From Selaginella moellendorffii (Eukaryota > Streptophyta > Lycopodiopsida > Selaginellales > Selaginellaceae): a stretch of DNA of 64,000 nucleotides. Positions 1 to 10,300 of this stretch are shown piece after piece. Location: NCBI RefSeq assembly GCF_000143415.4, contig NW_003314312.1:379159-443158 (forward strand), given 5' to 3'. The notes under the pieces were generated by a model. That model ran no database searches. It saw only the letters and a list, made by a program, of their open reading frames with translations, and had not been told where the DNA came from. Both the position numbers and the translations under genes were made by a program. Every line of letters starts with the position of its first letter. The first letter of the stretch is position 1.

Positions 1-643
1 GCGGTGCATTGATTTTTGTTGGCGGAGCATTGTGATCGTTCCCCTCGTATCCCGTATGGACCCCTGTTGAAGTACTTGCCCGCTTCCTCTAAAAACCGAG
101 TGCAAGTGAAAGCATTTCTTTCACGCTAATGCCCTTGAAGATTGCTGCAGTTGTTGAGCGATCCATTTTCTTGGTTGTAGAGAAACTGCAGACCGGCGTT
201 ACAATCAGGACGCAAAAAATATTATACCTCTCTCAAGGTACTCTGCTTTGCTTTTTACACAGGACAAGAAAATGAACAACAAAAGCAGACGATTGAGATT
301 ATAACTTACCCATCTCAGCTTTCACGGACAGTCCACTGCATTATTGACAATCACACAAACCTCGATAACCTCGCCAGCTTTTCTGGATTGCTGTCGTTTG
401 AGACTACCTTGGCGCAAGAACAAAGAGCTTTTTTTTAATCATCCTCTGTGTATTCATTCACTCATCTATTGGAATCAAGCGAACTGCAACGATATTTTTA
501 TTTCAATTATTTTGTGTAATATTTAGTGAATAATGATAGGCTACAAGTTTATTGTTTGTTTAGGCAGCATCTAAGTTGCTGCCGATATGCTCAATCACGC
601 TCTCATAGTTGCAAAGCTAGTTTTAAATACTACAACGAGATTC
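1..643. other. Left-edge intergenic DNA
   Basis: No ORF with recognisable protein similarity is present. The stretch is moderately AT-rich with scattered stops in all frames. It probably holds the 3' flank of the Fic-domain gene, which is read leftward, plus flanking DNA of a gene outside the window. I see no RNA gene or repeat here. Confidence 0.5.
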
Positions 644-1525
644 TCATTCTAGGCTCTCAAAGAACCTTTTCCATCCGACATAAACGCCCTCTACAACGAG
701 TGCCGTGAGATCTGCGGGGTCGCAGGATAATCTAGCCCTCTCAAAGCACCTCGAGTAGACATCCTTCTCCACGAACGGCGGCTCCACCCCACTCGACTTA
801 TCCACAAACAAAACATTAGGAGCCAAGATGGTGATGCTTCTCAGTACGTGCGCCAGCATTATCCTTCCCGTCCTTCCGTTGCCATCCTCAAAGGGATGGA
901 TGGACTCGTACTCCCAGAAGAAGCGCCCGGCAAACTTGACAAGGCGCTCCACCCGCTCCAAACCTCTGGGCATCGCAAAGATGTCCCGCAGCTCCTTGTT
1001 GGATCGATTCATCAGCACGATGAGGGCGCTCTTGATCTTGTCCGGCTCCAGGAAGTAGTGCTTGTGACCATCAATTGTGTACATGTACACTCGCTCACCT
1101 CGCATCCTTCCAGCGATCTCGGGATCCACAGTCTCGAGCATGCACTTGTGGGACTCGAGCAGCTTCTTGATGCCCAGCCCGGGCATCTCTCGCTCGGTGG
1201 CGGACGCCGGGAACCAAGCTCGCAATGCCCGGTGGAGGCAAGAGACATGCTCCAGCCGGTCATCGTCCTGTTTCCAGCCGCCCTCCTCCTCTTGCAAAGC
1301 TCCATTCGCGATGGCCCGCTGCGTCTCTTCCAGCGTCTCAAACCCCTCGCCCTCGATGTGGTTGACTTGGTAGAGAAACTCCGCCATAGCCTTGGGGGCG
1401 TGCTCGGCCGCCGCCCAGGCTTTCTTTTCAGGCGCAAGAGACTCGTACCACCTGACAAAACCGTCAATCTCGACCACCATCTGCCTCACGCTCGGTCCAC
1501 CACTCCTCCAAAACGGAAGCTCCAT
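644..1525 (-). CDS. Fic-domain protein (predicted AMP transferase type)
   Basis: Single-exon 293-residue frame starting at the ATG at 1525. The Fic core motif HPFEDGNGRTGR is at residues 210-221 and fits HPFx[D/E]GNGRxxR. It includes the catalytic His and the phosphate-binding and Arg residues, so the active site looks intact. Residues 54-59 (VNHIEG) sit where class II Fic proteins carry the autoinhibitory [S/T]xxxE[G/N] motif; the Glu is kept and the first position is Val. Family members usually transfer AMP from ATP to Ser, Thr or Tyr side chains, but the substrate cannot be told from sequence. No signal peptide or membrane segment is visible. The gene ends 57 bp from the stop of the PhzF-like gene. 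Fic proteins are sparse in land plants, so horizontal origin is possible. High confidence in the fold, low in the target. Confidence 0.88.
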   Translation of the reverse strand: MELPFWRSGGPSVRQMVVEIDGFVRWYESLAPEKKAWAAAEHAPKAMAEFLYQVNHIEGEGFETLEETQRAIANGALQEEEGGWKQDDDRLEHVSCLHRALRAWFPASATEREMPGLGIKKLLESHKCMLETVDPEIAGRMRGERVYMYTIDGHKHYFLEPDKIKSALIVLMNRSNKELRDIFAMPRGLERVERLVKFAGRFFWEYESIHPFEDGNGRTGRIMLAHVLRSITILAPNVLFVDKSSGVEPPFVEKDVYSRCFERARLSCDPADLTALVVEGVYVGWKRFFESLE

Positions 1526-1581
1526 GTCACAAAGAAAGGGAACCCTAAACCGCTTATAGAGCGCAAAAAGGTGGCAGGCAC

Positions 1582-2787
1582 TTAAATATTCAAAGGATAT
1601 TCTTTATACCCATAGTGAATGACAGCCTCTCCTCGCATTAAAACACGCATACTCTCCCACTTGACTTGCAAATCAAGCCTACCACCACGCTCAGATACCT
1701 GGATTTGTTCAACATTAGCGATTGTTTCAGCATTTTCCAGTGTTGTTCTTACTTGACAAGCCGAGAGCGTGTTCTTGAGCAGCTTCTTCGCCCAGTATGG
1801 AGCTAATGCGCAGTGAGCACTTCCACAAACTGGATCCTGCGAGCAAAACGCTGTTTACTAAAGAGAACGGAAAACTTCTCTTGTGCGAAGAGCACGATGT
1901 TGATGCTGTACCTCGTTGATGGCAAATCTCGGAGCAAAAAACCGCGAAACAAAATCATACGCTGAATGAGCGCTGGCTTTTGCTGTCACGAGAAGTCCAA
2001 AATCAGAGCAAGCCGAAACCTCGTCGAAGTCTGGTTTTAAGCCCCGTACGTGCTCTTCGGACGAGAGCTCTAGCTGGAAAAATAGCGACAAACAAACACA
2101 TTGTTGATACGTATCAGGAAAGAAGTCTTTACTTGCAATGAGATCTCCCCGTCCAGACGTTGAAACGGCGACAACCGAGGCACCACCCAGAGTTTCAGTC
2201 AAGACGAAGTTGGAATTGTCGCAAGGAGAAGTTGTCATGACGGGAAAATCCAGCTCCACTTGGAAACTTTCACTGGACGACGTCCCGATCTTGCGAGCGG
2301 GCAACACTCCAGACTTTGTATTGAATCGAATCAAGTCGCCCTTCACAGCCTTTGTAGCAAAGAGGTAATAAGCCGAGGCCAAAGTTCCATGACCGCATAG
2401 AGACACCTATAGGAAAGAAAAGAGTTAAAAGCACAATGATAAGCTTGATCTAAAGTTACCTCGCATCGAGGAGAAAACCAACGAAGCTCATAGTCGAAAG
2501 GGGAAATCTCTTCCTCGCTGCTGTTCTTCACAAGGAACGCTGTCTGGGAGACATTGAGCTCCGTCGCTACGCGCTGCATCCACATGGGATCAGCTTCACA
2601 GGAGAGAACGCAAACCGCCGCTGGATTCCCTCTCAAACCCTCGCCAGTGAATGCATCCACCTGATCAGAGAGAGAGAGAGAGGAGAAGGAAGAAGAGGAG
2701 ATAATCCACCGAAATTTCGATCGAGCGGTAGCTTACCATCACGCATTGGATGCCGCTGCCGAGATCGGAGGACTCCGCGGGCGCCAT
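1582..2787 (-). CDS. PhzF/PhzC family epimerase- or isomerase-like protein, 4 exons
   Basis: My splice model has exons 2787-2737, 2660-2460, 2406-1912 and 1836-1582, all joined in phase 0 at GT-AG introns. It gives 333 residues, slightly over the family's usual ~300. Matches include VDAFTGEGLRGNPAAVCVL near the N-terminus, RWFSPRCEVSLCGHGTLA in the middle, SRFFAP, and DPVCGSAHCALAPYW in the last exon, followed by a VLMRGEAV-like C-terminus. PhzF proteins are two-lobed diaminopimelate-epimerase-fold enzymes; most plant members have no known substrate. Two positions are unusual. The stretch usually reading NLSET has Gln (NVSQTAF) where PhzF uses a catalytic Glu, and DPVTGSAH has Cys for Thr. 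The (GA)n tract in intron 1 is the polypyrimidine tract on the coding strand. Isomerase chemistry is therefore doubtful. Confidence 0.9.
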
Positions 2788-3385
2788 AGCTAGATCGACA
2801 AGAAATTCAAAGAACTTGGCGCTGCTCTTGCGCCGATCTGGAAATCCGGTGCTTGCGCTCCTCGCGGAGAAAGAAATTAGGGCAGAATCATTCTTATCCC
2901 TCCTTTTTGACTTTTTTTAACTGAAGAGATAAAAGAGTTAAAGCAGATTTATTCTTTTGCCCCTTTTCCCTTTGTTTCACTTTGAATTTTGAAAAGCTTT
3001 CGCACCGGACAAAACGACAGCACAGCTGGAGCGTATCTTATCGTATCCAAACCGTATGCTGGAAGAACATACGCTTTTGCACGAAGCACACAGCAGCCAC
3101 TCAACGCCTCTCCTTCGCCAGACCTTCCTCATCTCAATCCGAGAAAACTAGGAAAAATTCCACTGCCATCACATTTCCTCGTTGATCCTAGCACAGATCC
3201 GAGAGAACTACGAAGAAACCAGAGAAAGAGCTCCTAAATTCCTCCAGATCTCTCATCCGAGAGAAAGAAGCACACGAATGTGAACGAAAGAATAGGAGTC
3301 TTTTAGATGTACAGGCGAAAATTCGGTCTTCCATCGATGGAAGAACTTAAAATTCTTGATCGATCGATCGATCGCAATGAGCTAC
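2788..3385. other. Intergenic: PhzF upstream region and bZIP 3' flank
   Basis: No supported gene. Small frames at 2982-3237 have no recognisable content. A short (GATC)n run lies at about 3358-3374. The PhzF-like gene starts at 2787 and reads away from this region, while the bZIP gene ends into it. It should therefore hold the PhzF promoter and the bZIP 3' UTR. Confidence 0.4.
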
Positions 3386-4163
3386 TCACGAGCACAAGCT
3401 TGATCCCTGGAGAACATCCGTGACAATCGCGTAGGCCGAGCGAGGAGGGGGCGAGCTGGATCGCAGAGCCACGCCCGGTGGATCCAAATGGCTCGTCCCA
3501 AATCCAAACGCGTGAAGCCCATCCGGGTGATGGACGCTCGCTTGGCGATGCAATCGCTGCAGCTGGCGGCCGAGCTCCGACGCTTGCAAGCGAAGGAGCT
3601 GGTTGTCATGGCTGATCTGCGAGAACTGCTGCGATGCCACGCTCAGCTTGCCAAGAATGTGGCTGTTCTGCGCCCGCAGATCCAGTAGCTGGGATCGCAG
3701 CTCCTCCATATGCTGCTGCTTCCTCAGCCTCGATCGACGCGCGGACTCGCGGTTGGAGAGCATTCGCTTTTGCTTCTTGTCGTCCACGCCCCGGAGCTGC
3801 TGGTCCTCTTCCGAGGTGGAGGTCGACGGAGGAACAAAGTGATCCAGAGCTGGAAGAGCCGGACCGGGAGCGAAATCCCTCTCTGGGCCTGGAACATTGA
3901 TCACTCTCGATCAGAGCTTGTAAAAACAGTGGATCTTTCTTACCCCCGGCTGGGAATTTGGGCACGCGATCGACGCTCTTCCAATTCGCTGCGCCGAGAT
4001 CTTGGATCTGACCTAGGCTCTGCTGCTGGACCTCCAATCTCCACAATGGGGCAAACAGATCATCCACCGACGGCGTCCTCGGCAGCACCGATTCCTTGCT
4101 AGATCCAGCGCCGCCGGCGTAGATCCCCGCAACGCCAGCCTCGGCATCGTCCCAAGCGCCCAT
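3386..4163 (-). CDS. bZIP transcription factor, 2 exons
   Basis: Exon 1 is 4163-3944 and exon 2 is 3888-3386, joined in phase 1 across a 55 nt GT-AG intron, giving 240 residues. Exon 1 is an acidic, Gly/Ala-rich N-terminus. Exon 2 carries the basic region (KRMLSNRESARRSRLRKQ, with the invariant N-x7-R spacing). A leucine zipper follows at heptad spacing (MEELRSQLLDLRAQN onward) and runs on for several heptads to about HRQASV. The tail is Ser/Pro-rich. The basic region resembles the plant S/C bZIP groups that bind ACGT-core elements as dimers; the group assignment is inference. A 112-codon out-of-frame ORF (4351-4013) overlaps the start on the same strand and could act as an upstream ORF. It does not look like the sucrose-responsive peptide of S1 bZIP leaders. 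Confidence 0.93.
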
Positions 4164-4666
4164 TCTTCTTGCGTGAAAATGTGGACAAAAGCGAAGATTA
4201 GGGTTCTTGTAGCTAGCGCTTTTGTGGACAGGTGGACGTCGCGCAGCCGTCGGTTAATGGACGGCTGTAGAATGGATGGGGTTGTCGTGGTTGCGTGGCC
4301 GAATCGCGGCCGTTGGAGTGGTGGCGTACCCAACTGACAGCACTTATCCACTCCTCACCTTTTGGATCGTCCATGTGGAATGGATCCAATTAATTTCTCT
4401 GGATACTTGTTGCCTTGCTATGGATTCTTATTAAACTTTATTTAATCGCGTTCGCCGTGGTTTCGTCTATAGATGGGATTCCTTTAGCAAGCCCGCCAGC
4501 CAATGGGAGGCATTTTTTACGGGGAACCAAAAAGATGCCCTTCGCCGGCATTTGCGTCGCGATAGTTACACAAAGTCTTAGTCAATAGTAGGCAACAACG
4601 ATTTTTAAACCAACGAAGATTCCATGGCAAAGATACCTGCAAAAAAACGTGTAGAATTCAACCTTT
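4164..4666. other. Intergenic: bZIP upstream region and PPR 3' flank
   Basis: No gene is supported. This is the upstream region and 5' leader of the bZIP gene and the 3' flank of the PPR gene, both on the minus strand. No repeat is visible. Confidence 0.4.
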
Positions 4667-6568
4667 TCAATTCCACTGGCATATGCTTTCCACTTGAAAA
4701 GAACTGACGACTTTTGTTTGTATGCTTGAGGACAAAATGTAGGCAGCTCCATGCCTTGGGTCAATGCTTATCAGCTTGTCTACAGCTAATCTAGCATAAT
4801 CTATCGCATCTTCATGGTTTTTGCAAGATCCAAGAAAGCACACCCAGTCTACAGTGTCTGGAACAAAGGGCATTGTGTTTATAAGGCCCAGAGCATCATC
4901 TAGATATCCAGATCTTCCAAGCAAATCGATCATACAAGCATAGTGTTGTTTCGTTGGATTGTGAAGATAATCTTGTCTCATAGAAGAAAAGCAGCATTTC
5001 CCAGTGTAGAGCTCTCCATCGTGACTGCAAGTGATTAGCATCGAAACAAAGCAAGTCTCTTCAGGATCAATCACTAGCTTCATCTCCAAAAACATTCTTT
5101 TGGCATCTTCGGTATGCCCTTTCTGGGCATATGCGGCAAGCATAGCACTACAAAGAACTGCGTCTTGCAGTGGAATCCCATCAAACATCCTTTTTGCTAA
5201 TCTAATTTCTCCATTTTGAGTAAACCCACCTAGCATACAGGTCCAAGACACTAGATTTTGCTGTGGCAACTCATCAAAAACTCGCTTTGCTGAAAAAACA
5301 TGCCCACATTGGGCATATGCCGTAAGCATACAAGTTGCCGAAATTATATTCCTCTGGGGCATCTGCTTGTGCATCTGCTCGGCCTCGTCGACGTGGCCGT
5401 TCAAAGCATATGTTGCCACGATGGCATTCCACGTCACCAGATTCCTTTGGGGCATCTCATCAAACAGCCGCTTTGCTTTCTCCACATGCCCCTTGTGGGC
5501 GTACCCAGTCAGCAGGGAGTTCAACGTAACCACGTCGTGGCGTCGCATGGACTCAAAGATTCGCTCGGCATCTCCTAGATGCCCACTCTGGGCATATGCC
5601 GCGACAATAGCGTTGCAGGATACTAGGGACTTCTCTGGCATTGTGTGAAAAAGATTCTTTGCTCGGTCCAAATCCCCGTGCTGGATATACGCTGCCACCA
5701 TGGAGTTCCACGTCACTGTGTTCCAGCTTGGCATAGAATCAAACATTGACTTTGCGCGGAAAAGGTGCCCATTTTGGGCATATACCGCAATGGCGGCATT
5801 CCAAAGAACACCGTCCCACTCGGGCACCTGTACGATTATGAGATCCATTTCTTCGATTTGGCCACTGCTTCCGTAGGATTTAAGCATTGATGCCCAAGAG
5901 AAGAGATCTCTCTCCGGCATCGTATCAAATGTGTTCTTGGCTTCCTCCAAATGCCCATTTCGCGAGAATGCCGCGAGGATCGAATTCCAGGAGACGATGT
6001 CTTGGGTGGGCATGATCTCGAAAATGTGCCTGGATCGATCGAGCTCTCCGTTCTTGCAAGCGCAATCCAGGAAGGAATTCCAGGAGACGAGGTCCCAGGC
6101 GGGCATCTCGGTGAAGAAGCGCTGTGCTCGATCGATCTCGCCGCTGTGAGCGTAGGCCGCGAGCATCGAGTTCCAGGAGATGAGATCGCGCTGCGGCATT
6201 GCAGCGAAGATTTTGATGGACTCCTCGATTTGCTCCTTGCTGGAGAATGCCGCCAGCATCGCGTTGTGCGAGGCGAGGAATGGATTGGGCATCTCGCGGA
6301 AGACAATTCGCGCCTCTTCCACGAACCCATTCCGGGAGTAGGCATGGAGCATGAGCATCCAGGAGAAATCATCGCGCCGCGCGAGGGCGTCGAAGATCTC
6401 TCGGGCATGATCCACCCGTCCAAATCTACCATACACCTCGAGCAGCTTGTTGGAGACGAATCCCTCGCGCGGAAGATCGAGACGAGATTGGAGGAGAGAA
6501 TGCGCTCTCTTCACATCGTTGATCGATCGGCAAGATTGGATGAGCTCTACGCATTCCTGGTGTCTCAT
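4667..6568 (-). CDS. PPR protein, PLS-like, shortened C-terminus
   Basis: Intronless 633-residue frame from the ATG at 6568. From about residue 35 to 560 it is built of ~31-residue pentatricopeptide repeats. The recurring signature is (D)(L/V)(V/I)SWN(S/A)(M/I)(L/V)AAYAxxGH(L/V)(D/E)xAKxxFDxMPxR. Such proteins bind organellar RNA one base per repeat and guide editing, cleavage or splicing in plastids or mitochondria. No clear transit peptide is recognisable. An E-like region begins (HYACMIDLLGRSGYLDDA, then NTMPFVPDTVDWVCFLGSC), but after DPRHGAAYILSS the sequence leaves the family pattern and stops, with no E+ or DYW domain. The end may be a frameshift or a missed 3' exon. Almost every repeat has a short loop, as in other lycophyte PPRs. 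Confidence 0.92.
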   Translation of the reverse strand: MRHQECVELIQSCRSINDVKRAHSLLQSRLDLPREGFVSNKLLEVYGRFGRVDHAREIFDALARRDDFSWMLMLHAYSRNGFVEEARIVFREMPNPFLASHNAMLAAFSSKEQIEESIKIFAAMPQRDLISWNSMLAAYAHSGEIDRAQRFFTEMPAWDLVSWNSFLDCACKNGELDRSRHIFEIMPTQDIVSWNSILAAFSRNGHLEEAKNTFDTMPERDLFSWASMLKSYGSSGQIEEMDLIIVQVPEWDGVLWNAAIAVYAQNGHLFRAKSMFDSMPSWNTVTWNSMVAAYIQHGDLDRAKNLFHTMPEKSLVSCNAIVAAYAQSGHLGDAERIFESMRRHDVVTLNSLLTGYAHKGHVEKAKRLFDEMPQRNLVTWNAIVATYALNGHVDEAEQMHKQMPQRNIISATCMLTAYAQCGHVFSAKRVFDELPQQNLVSWTCMLGGFTQNGEIRLAKRMFDGIPLQDAVLCSAMLAAYAQKGHTEDAKRMFLEMKLVIDPEETCFVSMLITCSHDGELYTGKCCFSSMRQDYLHNPTKQHYACMIDLLGRSGYLDDALGLINTMPFVPDTVDWVCFLGSCKNHEDAIDYARLAVDKLISIDPRHGAAYILSSSIQTKVVSSFQVESICQWN

Positions 6569-6870
6569 CCAAGAACACGAAAAGTATTATCGTTAATCTA
6601 ATCTTAACTTTCAAAGCAAGGGGTTGTAGCTCAAATGGTAGAGCGATATAGCCATAGGTAGGTGGATCGATACCCATTTTTTCTTCCTTTAAGATTTTTC
6701 TAATCCTCTATTATTTAATTTTATGTTGAACTATTCTTAATTTTCAAAGCAAAGAGATGTAGCTCAAATTAGAGCGATGGTCGACGATAGACATATCTCC
6801 ATTTTCTTTTTCCTTAGATTTTAGTAATCCTCTATTATTTTATGTTAATCTATTCTTAATTTTCAAGCAA

Positions 6871-6944
6871 GGGGATGTAGCTCAAATGGTAGAGCGATGG
6901 TCGACGATAGACATAGGTAGGAGGATCGATACCTCCCATCTCCA
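6871..6944 (+). pseudogene. tRNA-Ala-like unit 3 (best-preserved array member)
   Basis: 74 nt core with a perfect 7 bp acceptor pairing (including G3:T70), a 4 bp D stem and a 5 bp T stem. Between the D and T arms there are 24 nt, one more than in a standard tRNA. No 5 bp stem with T33 can be made there, so no anticodon can be assigned. The T loop reads ATCGATA instead of TTCGATA. TTTT and TTTTT follow directly. Confidence 0.7.
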
Positions 6945-7015
6945 TTTTCTTTTTCCCTTAAGATTTTTCTAATCCTCTATTATTTTATGTTAATTCATTC
7001 TTAATTTTCAAGCAA

Positions 7016-7089
7016 GGGGATGTAACTCAAATGGTAGAGCGATGGTCGACGATAGACATAGGTAGGAGGATCGATGCCTCCCATCTCCA
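7016..7089 (+). pseudogene. tRNA-Ala-like unit 4
   Basis: Nearly identical to unit 3, with G to A in the A-box-like element (GTAACTC) and A to G in the T loop (ATCGATG). The acceptor and T stems still pair fully. Confidence 0.68.
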
Positions 7090-7160
7090 TTTTCTTTTTC
7101 CCTTAAGATTTTTCTAATCCTCTATTATTTTATGTTAATTCATTCTTAATTTTCAAGCAA

Positions 7161-7244
7161 GGGGATGTAGCTCAAATTGTAGAGCAATGTCGGACGATCG
7201 GCGTAGGTAGGAGGATCGATACCTCCCATCTCCATTTTCTTTTT
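7161..7244 (+). pseudogene. tRNA-Ala-like unit 5
   Basis: Acceptor and T arms are as in the other units. The middle part differs (GTCGGACGATCGGCG) and one D-loop base is changed (AAATTG). The middle segment resembles the truncated unit 6 and the solo copy at 10628, so at least two sequence subtypes exist. Confidence 0.66.
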
Positions 7245-7392
7245 CCTTTAAGATTTATTCTAATCCTCTATTATTTAAATTTATGTTAATCTATTCTTAA
7301 TTTTCAAAGCAAGGTCGGACGATCGGAGGATCGATACCTCCCATCTCCATTTTTTTATTTTGGAAAGGTTTTAGGGCTACTTGTTATCGCGA

Positions 7393-10300
7393 ATGGCTTT
7401 GGCTCTCGGCTATGGCGCCATGCCATTGCCGAGGCGCTGCTGCTTCAATGCCGCCTCTTCTTCTTTCAATCGGTGAGCTGAGATGTCAATCTCTTGTGTA
7501 GCACTGAGCATTTGAGCTGAATCGGATTGCGCATTTCATGGATTGAGCGTTCGTTGCGCAGGGTTTTGGTCGTGAGAGCTGCTGCGCGAATGAGCGCTGC
7601 GCAAGAGACTCTCGAGGTGCTGGAATGGAAGAGACTGTCCAGTGCTGTTTCGAGTTTTGCTAGCACTGCGCTGGGAAGGCAACGCCTCCAGGTTCATTGA
7701 AGAAATTTTCTAGCTTTTGCTGATACTTTGAGGCGTGCGTTCTCTCCAGGTTCTCGAACTGCCCAGCACTGAGAGTGCCAGTGAGATGCTTCTCTCGGAG
7801 ACTCATGGCGCATTGGAGTTTGAAGCTCTTCGTGGGAATTCTTGTGACCTTGGAGCAATCCAAACAGATGTGGTAACACAAAGTTTGATACGATTGCTGT
7901 AGGAATTATTTTTCTTCTTCCCTGCAGGTTAAAGTTGGATTGACTCGTGCTAGCAAAGGAGTTGCTCTATCGGGCAGAGAAGCTGCTGCCCTTGCCGCTA
8001 TGCTTGAAGCAGCTCGTTCTCTCAGGCATGCTGCTTTCTCTTCGTTTCAAGAAAACAAGGAGAAACAAGAGATTTTGCGTCCTATCTATGATATGGTAAG
8101 CATGGACACACTTTTCTACAAGCTAACTGCGATGTTTTGCTTGTCAGCTTTGCTCCATTGATGCCGACGTTGATACTACAAAGACGATCTGGAACGCTGT
8201 TAACGACGATGGTTCGGTGAAAGATTCAGCGGTATAATGATTGAACTAGTGTTCCTTGCTGCTGACGTTTATATTGCAGAGCCCCGAGCTACGAACTGCG
8301 AGAATGGAACAAGCCTCGTGCGAGAGAAAGGTACTACTGAGTGAATGCTTTTGGATACCGTGGAGAGGATGTATGATTTATAATAGCTTCAAGAGCTTAT
8401 GACGAGGATTGTCATCGACAGGCTTGCTGGCGATCCTAATGGTCAGGTTTGTTTATTACGCTGTCTTCAGAAGGTGAAAATCATGTTGAATGTTATCAGG
8501 TTGCCAGCCTTGATGGAAGGCTTTGCGTGGCAGTTTCTACTGAAAACAGTTCGAAAGTGCCAGGTCTACTCTTGCAAAGGTAATCTTGTCTTTGCAACGA
8601 CTGCTTTCCATATCACATCTTTTGCAGTTCTGCCGGAGGATTAGTTTCCTACGTAGAACCTTCTGCAGCTGTTGCATTAAACAACAGTTTGTCGCAGGCT
8701 AGAGCAGATGCTGCTCAAGCTGAATACCGTGTTCTGGATGATCTCACGACCAAGGTCTTTCCTCCTTGCATCCCCGCTCTCGCTATAGCTTCCTGAGTCT
8801 GGTTTTGTGGATACTTCAGTTGAGACCTTCTCTCAGCAATTTTTCTTTCACATTGGATATTGTTGCAGATTTTGATGTGGTAAGCTTCACTGCCTTGTTA
8901 TCCTTAACTTGTTGGATCTGTGTAGGTGCTGGCTCGTGGAAGATACAGCTCTTCTATTGGAGCGACCAGACCTTCATTTGTACACGCGGAAAGAGACGAA
9001 TCGGAGAGTACATTGGACGAGTTTCTAGTTCTTTTGGAAGGGGCCAGACATCCTCTGTTACTAGAACAACACCGTGGAAACTTACGTGAAGCGAAAGTAA
9101 AACTGAACACGAAACGGAAGGTTGACATATGTGCCTTTCATTTTGCACACTCACCACAAAGCTTCTCCAGATTCTTAACAGGATGAAGTCACGGGCTTTC
9201 ACCAGTGCTCAGGACTATCAAGCGGCAGAGGAAGCTATTACCAAAGCTGAAGAAGAAGTAATCATCGATTTCAGATGCTGTCTCTAACTTTTACATTCAA
9301 TCAGCTAGGTTGCAGAGCTGGAGGCCTCCGCACCCGTTCCCATTGACTTCCTTATCAAGAGAGAAACAAAAGTTGTCACCATTACTGGACCGAATACGGG
9401 AGGCAAAACTGCTGCTATCAAAACGCTTGGATTAGCTGTGCTAATGGCCAGAGCAGGTAAGCTTCAGTGTTTATGCCTATTGTTCCTTAGAAAAATTCCT
9501 TTTTGCAGGACTTTACGTTTTAGCCAAAGAACCAGCTCTAATTCCATGGGTTGATAGAGTTCTTGCTGATATAGGAGATCAACAATCGTTAAGCCAGTCT
9601 TTATCAACGTTCTCCGGACATTTGCTCAGAATCAAGGTGTGTATGGGAAGGCGGCCAGAGTTTTTCGAGCTTACACATTTTTGCAGCGGATCAAAGAGGA
9701 GTCAACGAGCTCTTCTCTAGTTCTTTTGGACGAGGTCGGTTTGCTGCAACATTTAGCAAGTGCTGGATAAATGTTCGAAGGTTTTGCAGGTTGGAACTGG
9801 TACAGACTTTGTGGAAGGCGCGGCTTTAGGAATGGCAATGCTGGAGTCATTTGCAGCTGGTAGTCTTCTCACTTTGGCCACAACACATCATGGAGAACTC
9901 AAGATGCTCAAATATAGGCAAGTGCTATTCAACAGGCATTTTATAAGCGCCTCAGTTGTGGTTTTTACTTTTGTTACAGTGATGATAGATTCGAGAATGC
10001 ATCAGTCGAGTTCGACGAAGAGAAGCTCAAACCAACTTACCGACTTCTTTGGGGGCTTCCAGGTGAATAGTAGTAACTCATGGAGCGTGTAGTATCATAC
10101 TGTTTGGTTTGCAGGACGTTCGAATGCTCTAAACATTGCAGCACGGCTGGGCCTGCCCGAAGAAATCATAATGGAGGCCCGAAGCTTGCACGGAGCAGCC
10201 AATGCCGAGTTAAACGAGGTATGGTCCCAGAGTTTGGAGGTGAAAATCCGCAAGTTTTACGTGTAAACTCCAGGTGATCATGACGCTGGAACAAGCTCGG

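Larger units (their letters stand above)
6620..7349 (+). repeat. Tandem array of six tRNA-Ala-derived units (about 120-145 bp period)
   Basis: Each unit has a tRNA-like core of up to 74 nt followed by a T-rich spacer (TTTTCTTTTTCC onward) and an AT-rich linker ending CAAGCAA. Cores are at 6620-6678 (diverged), 6753-6801 (T arm deleted), 6871-6944, 7016-7089, 7161-7244 and 7313-7349 (3' half only). Full cores fold at both ends like alanine tRNA. The acceptor arm GGGGATG/CATCTCC has a G3:T70 pair and discriminator A, the D arm is GCTC...GAGC, and the T arm is GGAGG/CCTCC with a 7 nt loop. The anticodon arm does not fold properly. A-box-like (TAGCTCAAATGG) and B-box-like (GGATCGATACC) promoter elements and immediate T-runs suggest Pol III transcription is possible. 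Confidence 0.8.

Noticed and set aside
848-1585. 245-codon plus-strand ORF
   Set aside because: Antisense shadow of the Fic-domain gene; no family features, and the minus frame has an intact catalytic motif.
3386-4351. Sucrose-controlled upstream ORF of S1-type bZIP genes
   Set aside because: The upstream frame at 4351-4013 overlaps the start but shows no resemblance to the conserved peptide.
6871-6944. Functional tRNA-Ala gene
   Set aside because: No 5 bp anticodon stem, no T33 and an extra base between the D and T arms in all copies.
6620-7349. CRISPR array
   Set aside because: Repeat units are 74 nt tRNA-like cores with conserved, not unique, spacers, and the genome is a plant's.
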